Of a stretch of DNA of 12,795 nucleotides, positions 7,187-12,795 are shown in pieces. The position numbers and the translations under genes are program-made. The notes under the pieces are model-generated. The model was given only the letters and a program-made list of their open reading frames with translations. It had not been told where the DNA came from and did not search any database. Within the stretch, counting starts at the first letter, position 1, and every line of letters starts with the position of its first letter. Source of the stretch: MVRV01 sp964469905 (GTDB lineage Bacteria; Desulfobacterota; Syntrophia; Syntrophales; Smithellaceae); assembly GCA_964469905.1 (NCBI GenBank), contig CAYXZW010000071.1, positions 1 through 12,795 on the forward strand, written 5' to 3'.

Positions 7187-7213
7187 TAAAGTTTTCTCCT
7201 CAGTTGCCGATTC
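7187..7213 (+). promoter_or_regulatory. Candidate sigma-28 (FliA) promoter, near consensus
   Basis: TAAAGTTT (7187-7194), 11 nt of spacer, then GCCGATTC (7206-7213). The classical consensus is TAAAGTTT-N11-GCCGATAA, so the -35 element and spacing are exact and the -10 matches 6 of 8. The predicted start near 7220 leaves a leader of about 35 nt before the small gene at 7255. It probably drives that gene, the HD-GYP gene and perhaps the transglycosylase gene as a late flagellar unit. Confidence 0.75.
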
Positions 7214-7254
7214 ATTCATAAACGGGTGGGTCTTTATATGATAGAGGATGAAAA

Positions 7255-7470
7255 ATGACGATTACGTCCTATCAAGTAAATAGCGTACTGAATGCCTATA
7301 CGCGGCAAAGTAAAGTTAGGATTGCATCCGCTCCATCCAGGGAAGACGGTTCGGACGGCCAGTATCGGGATATTGTATCCCTGTCCGTCAATGAGGCAAA
7401 CAAAGCGGAGGAATTGGAAAAAATAAGTTATAATCTCCGAGATGTGATCCTGAAGAACGAAAATAAATAA
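7255..7470 (+). CDS. Small protein of unknown function behind a sigma-28 promoter
   Basis: I do not recognise a named family. The product has 71 residues, is polar, and has no signal peptide or membrane segment. The N-terminal part (ITSYQVNSVLNAYTRQSKVR, residues 3-22) looks like a short amphipathic helix. A Ser/Gly/Asp-rich linker follows, then YRDIVSLSVNEANKAEELEK (residues 37-56) and a helix to the end. The DIVSLS...A pattern loosely recalls the VDLSTMAR segment of FlgM, but the sigma-binding C-terminal helices of FlgM are absent. AGAGGA (7243-7248) gives 6-nt spacing to the ATG, and the promoter at 7187 supports a real gene. Possible roles are an exported flagellar component, a chaperone or a truncated FlgM-like regulator. 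All are guesses. Confidence 0.7.
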   Translation: MTITSYQVNSVLNAYTRQSKVRIASAPSREDGSDGQYRDIVSLSVNEANKAEELEKISYNLRDVILKNENK

Positions 7471-7563
7471 ACTACGCTGTATCCGAAGTCTTTTCACGAC
7501 GAATTATTGATAAATCACCTTAAATATTAAAATAGACGTAGAATCTAGAGGTGGAGTACTGTA

Positions 7564-9045
7564 ATGATCAGAAGGGTTCAACCAGAAGAGAAGCAGGGCA
7601 TCAAAAGAATACTGGTTGTCGATGATTATTTACCGACTCGAAATCTAATCGTCGATACCCTTAGTCAATCCTCTCAATATCAAATAACGGAAGCAGAAAA
7701 CGGCAAGGAAGCCCTTCATCTTTTTGAAGAGAGCAATTTTGATCTGGTCATCAGCGATATTATGATGCCGGGCATGAGTGGAATGGATCTTCTTCATATG
7801 ATTCGGGAGCGCAATCCCGCAGCCACAGTCATTATGATTACCGGAAACCCCACCACCGATCTAACCGTCAACGCCATTAAAAAAGGTGCTGTTGATTTTT
7901 TAACAAAACCATTCGATATTGATGAACTTCTCTATAAAGTTGATATTCATTTACGGCAAAAAGAAATGCTCCACGGAGAAGCATTAGGACAGATTCTGGA
8001 AAAAAATAAATTGAGCGACAAAACGGATGAATTATCCAAGCAAGGATATATCTATGATTCTATAGAAGATTCTCCAATGGATAACGATATCATTTTCCAG
8101 AAGATAGCGGAGTTAGCCTTAAAATTAGTCGATGGTGAAGTCTGTTCCATTATTCTTTTCAATGAGCAGGATAATGAATTCCACGATAAAGTTGTCATAG
8201 GCAATACAGAAGGAGCCTATCAGAACTATACCAAGAGTCCGGCCCTGAAAATGGTTTTCAATGAAGTGATCGAGCGTAAAGAAGCCATCCTGATCAACTC
8301 GAATGATCATCCGGAAGTGGCGCCGTCTCTCATCTGTGCACCGCTCATGATTCGCAACACGATTCTCGGTATCCTGAGCATCCGTAAGAAGAAAAACAGG
8401 GAGGTTTTCAGTAAAAAAGATCTGCATCATATTTTAAGTTTGACCAAACGCGCCTCTTTAAATCTGGAAAATAAAATTCTCTACGAGAGTATCTTTTTCA
8501 ACATCATGGATACTTTGAAGTCCCTGATATCTTCAGTTCAGGCACGGGATCACTATACGGAAGAACATTCGCAGCGTGTCACCAATGAGGCCATGCGGTT
8601 AGCTGCCAGCATGAACTGTTCTCAGAAAGACTTGGAGAGCATTAAAATTGCGGGCGTTCTCCACGATGTCGGTAAGATCGCTGTCCCGGACAGTATTTTA
8701 TTGAAAGAAGGAAAACTGACCGATGAAGAATACATGATTATTAAAAACCATCCCACGATTGGCGAAAATATTTTGAAGCCAATCATGTTACTGGACAGAG
8801 AAAGAACGATTATTCAATGCCACCACGAACGATGGGATGGCAAAGGCTACCCTCTGGGATTGAAAGGTCCCGACATTCCGCTATTGGCAAGAATTTTAGC
8901 CGTGGTGGATTCCTTTGATGCCATGACCAACGATCGTCCCTATCGACCGGCCATGGCGAGAGAAATAGCTGTTGAAGAATTGCTCCAGAATAAGAATAAG
9001 CAGTTCGATGCCGATATCGTCGATGCTTACATTAAAATCTTATAA
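7564..9045 (+). CDS. Response regulator with GAF and HD-GYP domains (predicted c-di-GMP phosphodiesterase)
   Basis: The 493-residue protein has three parts. Residues 13-130 form a receiver domain with the acidic pair D20-D21, phosphoacceptor D65 in SDIMMPG, T93 and K115 in TKPF. Residues about 175-305 resemble a GAF domain (GEVCSIILFN, then LICAPLMIRN and LGILSIRKKK). Residues about 315-493 form an HD-GYP domain with H335 (EEHSQRV), H367-D368 in LHDVGKIAVPD, H396 in KNHP, H420-H421 in CHHERWDGKGYP, and D449. All expected metal ligands and the GYP motif are present, so it should hydrolyse c-di-GMP in the cytoplasm under control of a partner kinase, which is not in the window. AGAGGTGGAG (7549-7558) precedes the start. 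The gene lies 93 nt after the small ORF and probably shares its promoter. Confidence 0.93.
   Translation: MIRRVQPEEKQGIKRILVVDDYLPTRNLIVDTLSQSSQYQITEAENGKEALHLFEESNFDLVISDIMMPGMSGMDLLHMIRERNPAATVIMITGNPTTDLTVNAIKKGAVDFLTKPFDIDELLYKVDIHLRQKEMLHGEALGQILEKNKLSDKTDELSKQGYIYDSIEDSPMDNDIIFQKIAELALKLVDGEVCSIILFNEQDNEFHDKVVIGNTEGAYQNYTKSPALKMVFNEVIERKEAILINSNDHPEVAPSLICAPLMIRNTILGILSIRKKKNREVFSKKDLHHILSLTKRASLNLENKILYESIFFNIMDTLKSLISSVQARDHYTEEHSQRVTNEAMRLAASMNCSQKDLESIKIAGVLHDVGKIAVPDSILLKEGKLTDEEYMIIKNHPTIGENILKPIMLLDRERTIIQCHHERWDGKGYPLGLKGPDIPLLARILAVVDSFDAMTNDRPYRPAMAREIAVEELLQNKNKQFDADIVDAYIKIL
8991..9017 (+). promoter_or_regulatory. Weak candidate sigma-28 promoter inside the HD-GYP gene
   Basis: TAAG (8991-8994), exactly 15 nt, then GCCGATAT (9010-9017) resembles TAAA-N15-GCCGATAA with one mismatch in each element. 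Transcription would begin near 9024 and give the transglycosylase gene a leader of about 84 nt. It lies within codons for a conserved part of the HD-GYP domain (QFDADIV), so the match may be accidental. Confidence 0.25.
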
Positions 9046-9077
9046 AAATTAAAGTAATTGGCATAATAATTGAATAT

Positions 9078-9106
9078 TTTTCTCCTGCCAGGAAAGCAGG
9101 AGGAAA
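9078..9106 (+). promoter_or_regulatory. Hairpin that covers the transglycosylase ribosome-binding site; candidate CsrA target
   Basis: CTCCTGC (9082-9088) pairs perfectly with GCAGGAG (9096-9102). The stem extends through a U-G pair and three U-A pairs to 9078/9106, about 11 bp in all. It encloses the Shine-Dalgarno AGGAGG and ends one base before the ATG. The 7-nt loop CAGGAAA carries AGGA (9090-9093), and a second GGA lies in the ribosome-binding site. Loop GGA plus SD GGA is the classical CsrA arrangement. The lack of a following U-tract argues against a terminator. Confidence 0.5.
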
Positions 9107-9107
9107 C

Positions 9108-9872
9108 ATGATTATATCGCGAGACATTGCCGCTTCATTACAATCCATCAATCAGCAAGGCAACGACAAGACGAACGCACCATCATCGGCAGGAATAGGC
9201 GATAATGATTTTCATAGTATTTTAAAAGGCTTATTGCAAAACACGCAAAATACTCATCCCGATCCATCGAACATCAAGGCATTAAATAAAGAGCAATTGA
9301 TGCTTTTCTCCAAAGCTCTGCAAATCCAGATGAATTCACGTATATACAATACCGTATTCAATAACTCTCTGGAAACCAATTATCTGGCACAAAAGATTGC
9401 ACAGGGTTATGGGAACAACATTGCTCAGCTTGTTCCGAATGCGTCAAAATCCAGTCAGCAAACGTCAAAAATGGCTCTTCCCGAAGGAGACGCCAGCCTT
9501 AATAAGATCGTTAATGAAGCCGCGCAAAAATATGATGTTGATCCCAATTTGATTCGTGCCGTGATTAAAGCGGAAAGCAATAATAATCCAGCGGCAACAT
9601 CGCCTAAAGGTGCGATGGGTTTGATGCAGCTGATGCCGGAGACGGCCAGAGAACTGGGCGTGAAAAACGCCTACGACGCCCAGGAGAATGTTATGGGCGG
9701 CACGCGTTATCTGAAAATGCTCCTGTCCCGGTATGACGGCCAGGTTGATCTGGCACTGGCTGCTTATAACTGGGGCATGGGGAATCTGGAAAAAAAGCCC
9801 AATCAACTGCCTGAGGAAACAATCAGTTATGTGGAGAAGGTCAATTCTTATTACCAGACCAATAAGGCCTGA
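9108..9872 (+). CDS. Lytic transglycosylase with SLT domain, probably flagellar
   Basis: The 254-residue protein has a C-terminal SLT domain at about residues 128-250. It shows the catalytic Glu156 in IKAESNNNPAATS, GAMGLMQLMPETARELGV (168-185) and AAYNWG (218-223). Such enzymes cleave the MurNAc-GlcNAc bond of peptidoglycan and form the 1,6-anhydro product. The N-terminal 125 residues are polar and lack a Sec signal peptide or lipobox. They contain a helical segment at about 35-100 (FHSILKGLL, then ALNKEQLMLFSKALQIQMNS). Lack of a Sec signal suggests type III flagellar export, as for dual-domain FlgJ. Together with the single-domain FlgJ at 1629, it may open the cell wall for the rod; this role is inferred. 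The ribosome-binding site lies in a hairpin. Confidence 0.9.
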   Translation: MIISRDIAASLQSINQQGNDKTNAPSSAGIGDNDFHSILKGLLQNTQNTHPDPSNIKALNKEQLMLFSKALQIQMNSRIYNTVFNNSLETNYLAQKIAQGYGNNIAQLVPNASKSSQQTSKMALPEGDASLNKIVNEAAQKYDVDPNLIRAVIKAESNNNPAATSPKGAMGLMQLMPETARELGVKNAYDAQENVMGGTRYLKMLLSRYDGQVDLALAAYNWGMGNLEKKPNQLPEETISYVEKVNSYYQTNKA

Positions 9873-9883
9873 ATGAAACCAGT

Positions 9884-9926
9884 AGAGAAAAGGGCATGAT
9901 GATCTGAAAAACAATGCATCATGCCC
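9884..9926 (-). terminator. Intrinsic terminator for the minus-strand topA-trmFO transcript
   Basis: Read on the minus strand, GGGCATGATG (9926-9917) and CATCATGCCC (9901-9892) form a perfect 10-bp stem around a 15-nt loop and are followed at once by TTTTCTCT (9891-9884). On the plus strand no U-run follows, so it is mainly directional. It lies 11 nt beyond the transglycosylase stop, between converging genes. Confidence 0.7.
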
Positions 9927-9954
9927 CTGCATCGCAATAAAATTTAAAAAAGAT

Positions 9955-10095
9955 TTATTTTGCTTTTTCACCTGTAAAATCTCCGGAGTCCTGTCGGCCG
10001 AAATCAACTTTGCCGGCCATTTTATTTCCGTCAACTTTGCCCTTGTATACGACGGTGGTTCCACACAGTTTGAAGTAAGCTGCTCTGAAGAGATA
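9955..10095 (-). pseudogene. Apparent C-terminal remnant of an unidentified protein
   Basis: The minus strand holds 46 sense codons ending in TAA (9957-9955). They contain the protein-like segment VVYKGKVDGNKMAGKVDFG, followed by a Ser/Gly/Asp stretch ending FTGEKAK. This resembles, from memory, the beta-rich ends of several secreted or hydrolase-like proteins (YKGxVxGxxMxGxVxFG). No start codon with a ribosome-binding site is visible, and upstream the frame runs straight into the trmFO stop TGA. It may be the tail of a gene deleted here, retained just ahead of the terminator. A chance open frame cannot be excluded. It is in the same frame as trmFO, but TrmFO already has a normal length, so readthrough is unlikely. 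Confidence 0.35.
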
Positions 10096-11427
10096 TCAGG
10101 TTGATTTGCTCAGGTTCTGACCATCCATCCAATGGTCTAGATCATGCAATGCTCGACTGATATACAAGAAGTGTCTTTCTCTCTTTTTTATCTTTTTGTG
10201 AGGCAGATCATCCAAGATCCCAAAATTGATATTCATGGGCTGGAAGTTATTTGATGAATTATCGTGCGTGATATAGTGCAGGAGGGAGCCGATGGCGGTT
10301 GATGAAGGTGGCGGCTGCAGTGTTTTGCCTTCAAGGAGGAAGGCCGCGTTCAGGCCCGCTAAAAGCCCCATGGCTGTTGATTCCATGTAACCTTCGACAC
10401 CGGTGATTTGGCCGGCAAAAAAAATATCCGGATTTGCTTTCAGTTGTAATGACGGATGAAGCAGGGAAGGGGAGTGAATATACGTGTTGCGATGGATGCT
10501 GCCCATCCTGGCGAACTGAGCGTTCTCCAGACCGGGAATCATTCGGAAGATGCGTTCCTGCTCAGGCCAGGTAAGCTTGGTTTGAAATCCGACTAAGTTA
10601 AAGAGCGTGCCGGAAGTATTTTCTCTGCGCAGTTGAACCACGGCATAGGGCATAACACCCGTGCGCGGATTAATCAGACCAACGGGTTTCATCGGTCCAA
10701 AAGCCAGTGTGTCTTCACCACGGGCGGCCAATATTTCCACCGGCAGGCAACCCTCAAAATGTTTCTCGTCTTCAAACGATTTGGCCGCAACTTTATTCCC
10801 CATTAACAATTCCTGACGAAAACGTTTGTACTCGTCTTCGGAAAGCGGACAATTCAGATAATCGGGAGTTCCTTTGTCATAGCGGGATGCCCAGTAAACC
10901 CTATCCATGTTGATGGAATTGGCTTCCACGATAGGAGCGATGGCATCATAAAAATATAAATATGAACCGCCCAGCGTTTCGGAAATGGATTTCGCAAAAG
11001 CATCTGAAGTTAAGGGGCCGGTGGCGATGATGACCAGAGCATCGCGGGGTATTTCGGTGATCTCCAGCCGGCTCAGATTGAAATTATTCTGCCGCAGCAA
11101 TTGTGCTTCCACCCGGCGGGCAAATTCGCAGCGATCTACGGCAAGGGCAGAACCCGCAGCCACCGATGTTTGATCTGCCATGCGCAGAATTAAAGAGTCC
11201 AGACGACGCATTTCGTTTTTGAGCAGACCGGGAGCGCTTTGAGGATCGTTGGATTTCAGGGAATTGCTGCAGACGAGTTCGGCAAGATATTGTGTCTTGT
11301 GCGCGGGAGAAAACTTCTGCGGCTTCATTTCCAAAAGATGAACCGTGTGCCCGCGCCTCAGAAGCTGCCAGGCCGCTTCACAGCCGGCCAGTCCGCCCCC
11401 GATAATGATGACGTGAGCAGATTTCAT
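10096..11427 (-). CDS. trmFO: Folate- and FAD-dependent tRNA (uracil-54-C5)-methyltransferase TrmFO
   Basis: TrmFO makes 5-methyluridine at position 54 in the T-loop of tRNA, using methylene-tetrahydrofolate as carbon donor and FAD as cofactor. The ATG at 11427 overlaps the topA stop as ATGA, which suggests translational coupling. Starting there gives 443 residues, the usual family length. A longer in-frame start at 11487 would lie inside topA. Visible features are the FAD-binding HVIIIGGGLAGCEAAWQL (residues 5-22), LAELVCSNSLKS (48-59) with Cys53 at the position of the catalytic cysteine of the Bacillus enzyme, LLKNEMRRLDS, and Cys227 in FEGCLPVE, which corresponds to the second functional cysteine. 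GQITGVEGYMESTAMGLLAG lies near the C-terminus. The topA-trmFO order is found in many bacteria that use the folate route. Confidence 0.96.
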   Translation of the reverse strand: MKSAHVIIIGGGLAGCEAAWQLLRRGHTVHLLEMKPQKFSPAHKTQYLAELVCSNSLKSNDPQSAPGLLKNEMRRLDSLILRMADQTSVAAGSALAVDRCEFARRVEAQLLRQNNFNLSRLEITEIPRDALVIIATGPLTSDAFAKSISETLGGSYLYFYDAIAPIVEANSINMDRVYWASRYDKGTPDYLNCPLSEDEYKRFRQELLMGNKVAAKSFEDEKHFEGCLPVEILAARGEDTLAFGPMKPVGLINPRTGVMPYAVVQLRRENTSGTLFNLVGFQTKLTWPEQERIFRMIPGLENAQFARMGSIHRNTYIHSPSLLHPSLQLKANPDIFFAGQITGVEGYMESTAMGLLAGLNAAFLLEGKTLQPPPSSTAIGSLLHYITHDNSSNNFQPMNINFGILDDLPHKKIKKRERHFLYISRALHDLDHWMDGQNLSKST

Positions 11428-12795
11428 TCCGCTGATTTGTTCTTTGTTATCTTCCTGATCGTTTTGCATTCGGGATACCCCGTGCATCCCAGGAACTGGC
11501 CGTAGCGGCCGCGTTTGATGGCCATCGGCTTGCCGCAGCTTTCACAGGTTTCGTCAGATAGGACTGTTTCCTGCGAAGTGACCTTGCCATCTTTGCTCAT
11601 TTTCTTGATGTTCTTACATTCGGGATACCCCGTGCATCCCAGGAACTGGCCGTAGCGGCCGTGTTTGATGGCCATGGGTTTGCCGCACAACTCGCAAACT
11701 TCGGTTGTTGTCGGAGCTTCCTGTGCGACAATGTCGCCGTTTTCATTGCGGGTCGCATTCATCGTGTTTTTGCAATCCGGATAGCCCGAACAGGCCAGAA
11801 ACTGCCCAAAGCGCCCTTCTTTAACCATCATGCTTTTACCACATTTGTTGCATTTAACATCCGTTGCTTCAGTTTCCACGTGTTTAACCTTGCCGTTTTC
11901 GTCATGAGTGAAATTCATAGTGTTCTTGCATTCGGGGTATTTGGAACAGCACAGAAACCGGCCGTTCTTGCCCCATTTGATCACCATGGGGGAATTGCAT
12001 TTTTCGCAAATCAGATCGGTCGGCGTTTCTTCCCGTTTCACGTTGCGCATTTCTTCTTTTGCTTTATCCAATTCCGTGGAGAAAAGTTTATAGAAATCCT
12101 GCAGCGTCTTAACGCGTTTATTGGCGCCACTTTCAATGGCATCTAATTTATTTTCCATATCCGCCGTAAAGGCGAGATCCAGAACCGTCGGAAAGCTTTG
12201 AACCAAAAGTTCGGTGACGACTTTGCCCAGTTCCGTCGGGAAAAATTTGCCTTTTTCCAGTCGCACGTATTCGCGATCTTGAATGGTCGAGAGAATGGTT
12301 GCATAGGTGCTGGGACGGCCGATGCCTTTTTCCTCCAACTCGCGCACCAGTGATGCCTCCGAAAAACGAGGCGGCGGCTGAGTGAACTTCTGCTGTGTGT
12401 CCAGTTTAAGCAGGTTTAGTTTTTCTTTTTCTTTGATGTCCGGAAGCAGCTTGTCTGCGCCATTTTCTTCTTCCTTGTCATCCTTGCCTTCCGTGTAGAC
12501 GATAGTGAAACCGGGGAATTTCAGCACCTGTCCCTGCGCGCGAAACGTACAATTTGCGCCGGCGATGTCGATCGTGGTCTGGTCAAAAATCGCGGGATTC
12601 ATTTGGCTGGCCACAAAACGGTTCCAGATGAGTAAGTAGAGCTTGAATTGTTCGGCAGAGAGGTATTCCTTGATGTCCTGCGGCTTGTAAGCCAGGGAGG
12701 ATGGCCGGATCGCTTCGTGTGCATCTTGTGCTTTTTGCGCGTTCTTGTATGTGTGAGGCTTAGATGGCAGATAATCAGATGAATAATTTTCTTTG
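11424..12795 (-). CDS. topA: DNA topoisomerase I TopA (5' partial)
   Basis: TopA relaxes negative supercoils by single-strand passage. The frame is open to the right edge, so the Toprim domain, the active-site tyrosine and the start lie outside. About 456 C-terminal residues are visible. The first part includes AQDAHEAIRPSS (about 12730-12695), LIWNRFVASQMNP, then EKGIGRPSTYATILSTIQDR and FFPTELGKVVTELL, all typical of the type IA core. Four C4 zinc ribbons follow (CxxC...CxxYPxC pattern; Cys spans 12008-11928, 11852-11772, 11696-11616 and 11546-11466), connected by linkers of about 25 residues. Ribbons 3 and 4 are nearly identical in protein and DNA. The gene ends KNKSAE, and its TGA overlaps the trmFO ATG. 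Confidence 0.97.
   Translation of the reverse strand, partial: KENYSSDYLPSKPHTYKNAQKAQDAHEAIRPSSLAYKPQDIKEYLSAEQFKLYLLIWNRFVASQMNPAIFDQTTIDIAGANCTFRAQGQVLKFPGFTIVYTEGKDDKEEENGADKLLPDIKEKEKLNLLKLDTQQKFTQPPPRFSEASLVRELEEKGIGRPSTYATILSTIQDREYVRLEKGKFFPTELGKVVTELLVQSFPTVLDLAFTADMENKLDAIESGANKRVKTLQDFYKLFSTELDKAKEEMRNVKREETPTDLICEKCNSPMVIKWGKNGRFLCCSKYPECKNTMNFTHDENGKVKHVETEATDVKCNKCGKSMMVKEGRFGQFLACSGYPDCKNTMNATRNENGDIVAQEAPTTTEVCELCGKPMAIKHGRYGQFLGCTGYPECKNIKKMSKDGKVTSQETVLSDETCESCGKPMAIKRGRYGQFLGCTGYPECKTIRKITKNKSAE
11467..11675. repeat. Near-identical 59-bp direct repeats in topA, 150 bp apart
   Basis: Positions 11467-11525 and 11617-11675 agree at 58 of 59 bases, with one C/T difference at 11512/11662. 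They encode the second half of zinc ribbons 4 and 3 respectively. The offset of 150 bp equals 50 codons, so the reading frame is kept. Ribbons 1 and 2 are much more diverged in DNA. Confidence 0.9.

Noticed and set aside
7471..7563. Possible sigma-70 promoter ahead of the HD-GYP gene (TTGATA and an AT-rich -10)
   Set aside because: The spacing is short and the -10 poorly defined; AT-rich DNA gives such matches easily.
9059..9074. Sigma-54-like TGGCAT-N5-TTGAA upstream of the transglycosylase gene
   Set aside because: The essential GC of the -12 element reads GA, so GG-N10-GC is not met.
9465..10064. Minus-strand open frame of 199 codons overlapping the transglycosylase gene
   Set aside because: Most of it is antisense to the SLT domain, whose catalytic motifs are clear on the plus strand. 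Its translation shows no family features.
10096..11487. Longer trmFO start at 11487
   Set aside because: It would add 20 residues unlike the family and overlap topA by 64 nt. The ATG at 11427 gives the normal FAD-motif start and an ATGA overlap.

Overview
The window carries the distal part of a flagellar gene cluster on the plus strand (positions 2 to 9872). It converges on a housekeeping pair on the minus strand, trmFO and topA (10096 to 12795). P- and L-ring genes point to a Gram-negative envelope. The flgH-flgI-flgJ-flgM-flgN-flgK-flgL-csrA order, a rod-binding-only FlgJ, an HD-GYP regulator and folate-type TrmFO together suggest a motile deltaproteobacterium (Desulfobacterota, possibly a Syntrophus or Smithella relative). 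That placement is inference from gene content, not a database match.

Region 1 (2-2340) holds the L-ring protein FlgH (5' end outside the window), the P-ring protein FlgI, a single-domain FlgJ and the anti-sigma-28 factor FlgM. A good sigma-28 promoter candidate overlaps the flgJ stop just ahead of flgM. Region 2 (2341-7124) starts with a perfect 12-bp hairpin between flgM and flgN. It continues with the chaperone FlgN, the hook-filament junction proteins FlgK and FlgL, and the RNA-binding regulator CsrA. FlgK and FlgL are both enlarged and share a repeated module with a DxDxDGxxD-type loop, twice in FlgK and once in FlgL.

Region 3 (7125-9872) opens with an AT-rich leader and the best sigma-28 promoter in the window. 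It then encodes an unrecognised 71-residue protein, a receiver-GAF-HD-GYP protein (predicted c-di-GMP phosphodiesterase) and a signal-less SLT lytic transglycosylase. The transglycosylase could supply the peptidoglycan-cutting activity that this FlgJ lacks. Two ribosome-binding sites, those of flgM and the transglycosylase gene, lie in small hairpins with GGA in the loop, the usual form of a CsrA target; csrA itself lies between them.

Region 4 (9873-12795) contains a minus-strand terminator, a short apparent gene remnant, trmFO and the 3' part of topA. The last two genes overlap by ATGA. TopA ends in four zinc ribbons, and the last two are almost identical in DNA. I see no CRISPR array, insertion sequence, tRNA or rRNA. 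The parts are known; the interesting points are the regulatory wiring and the shared junction-protein module.
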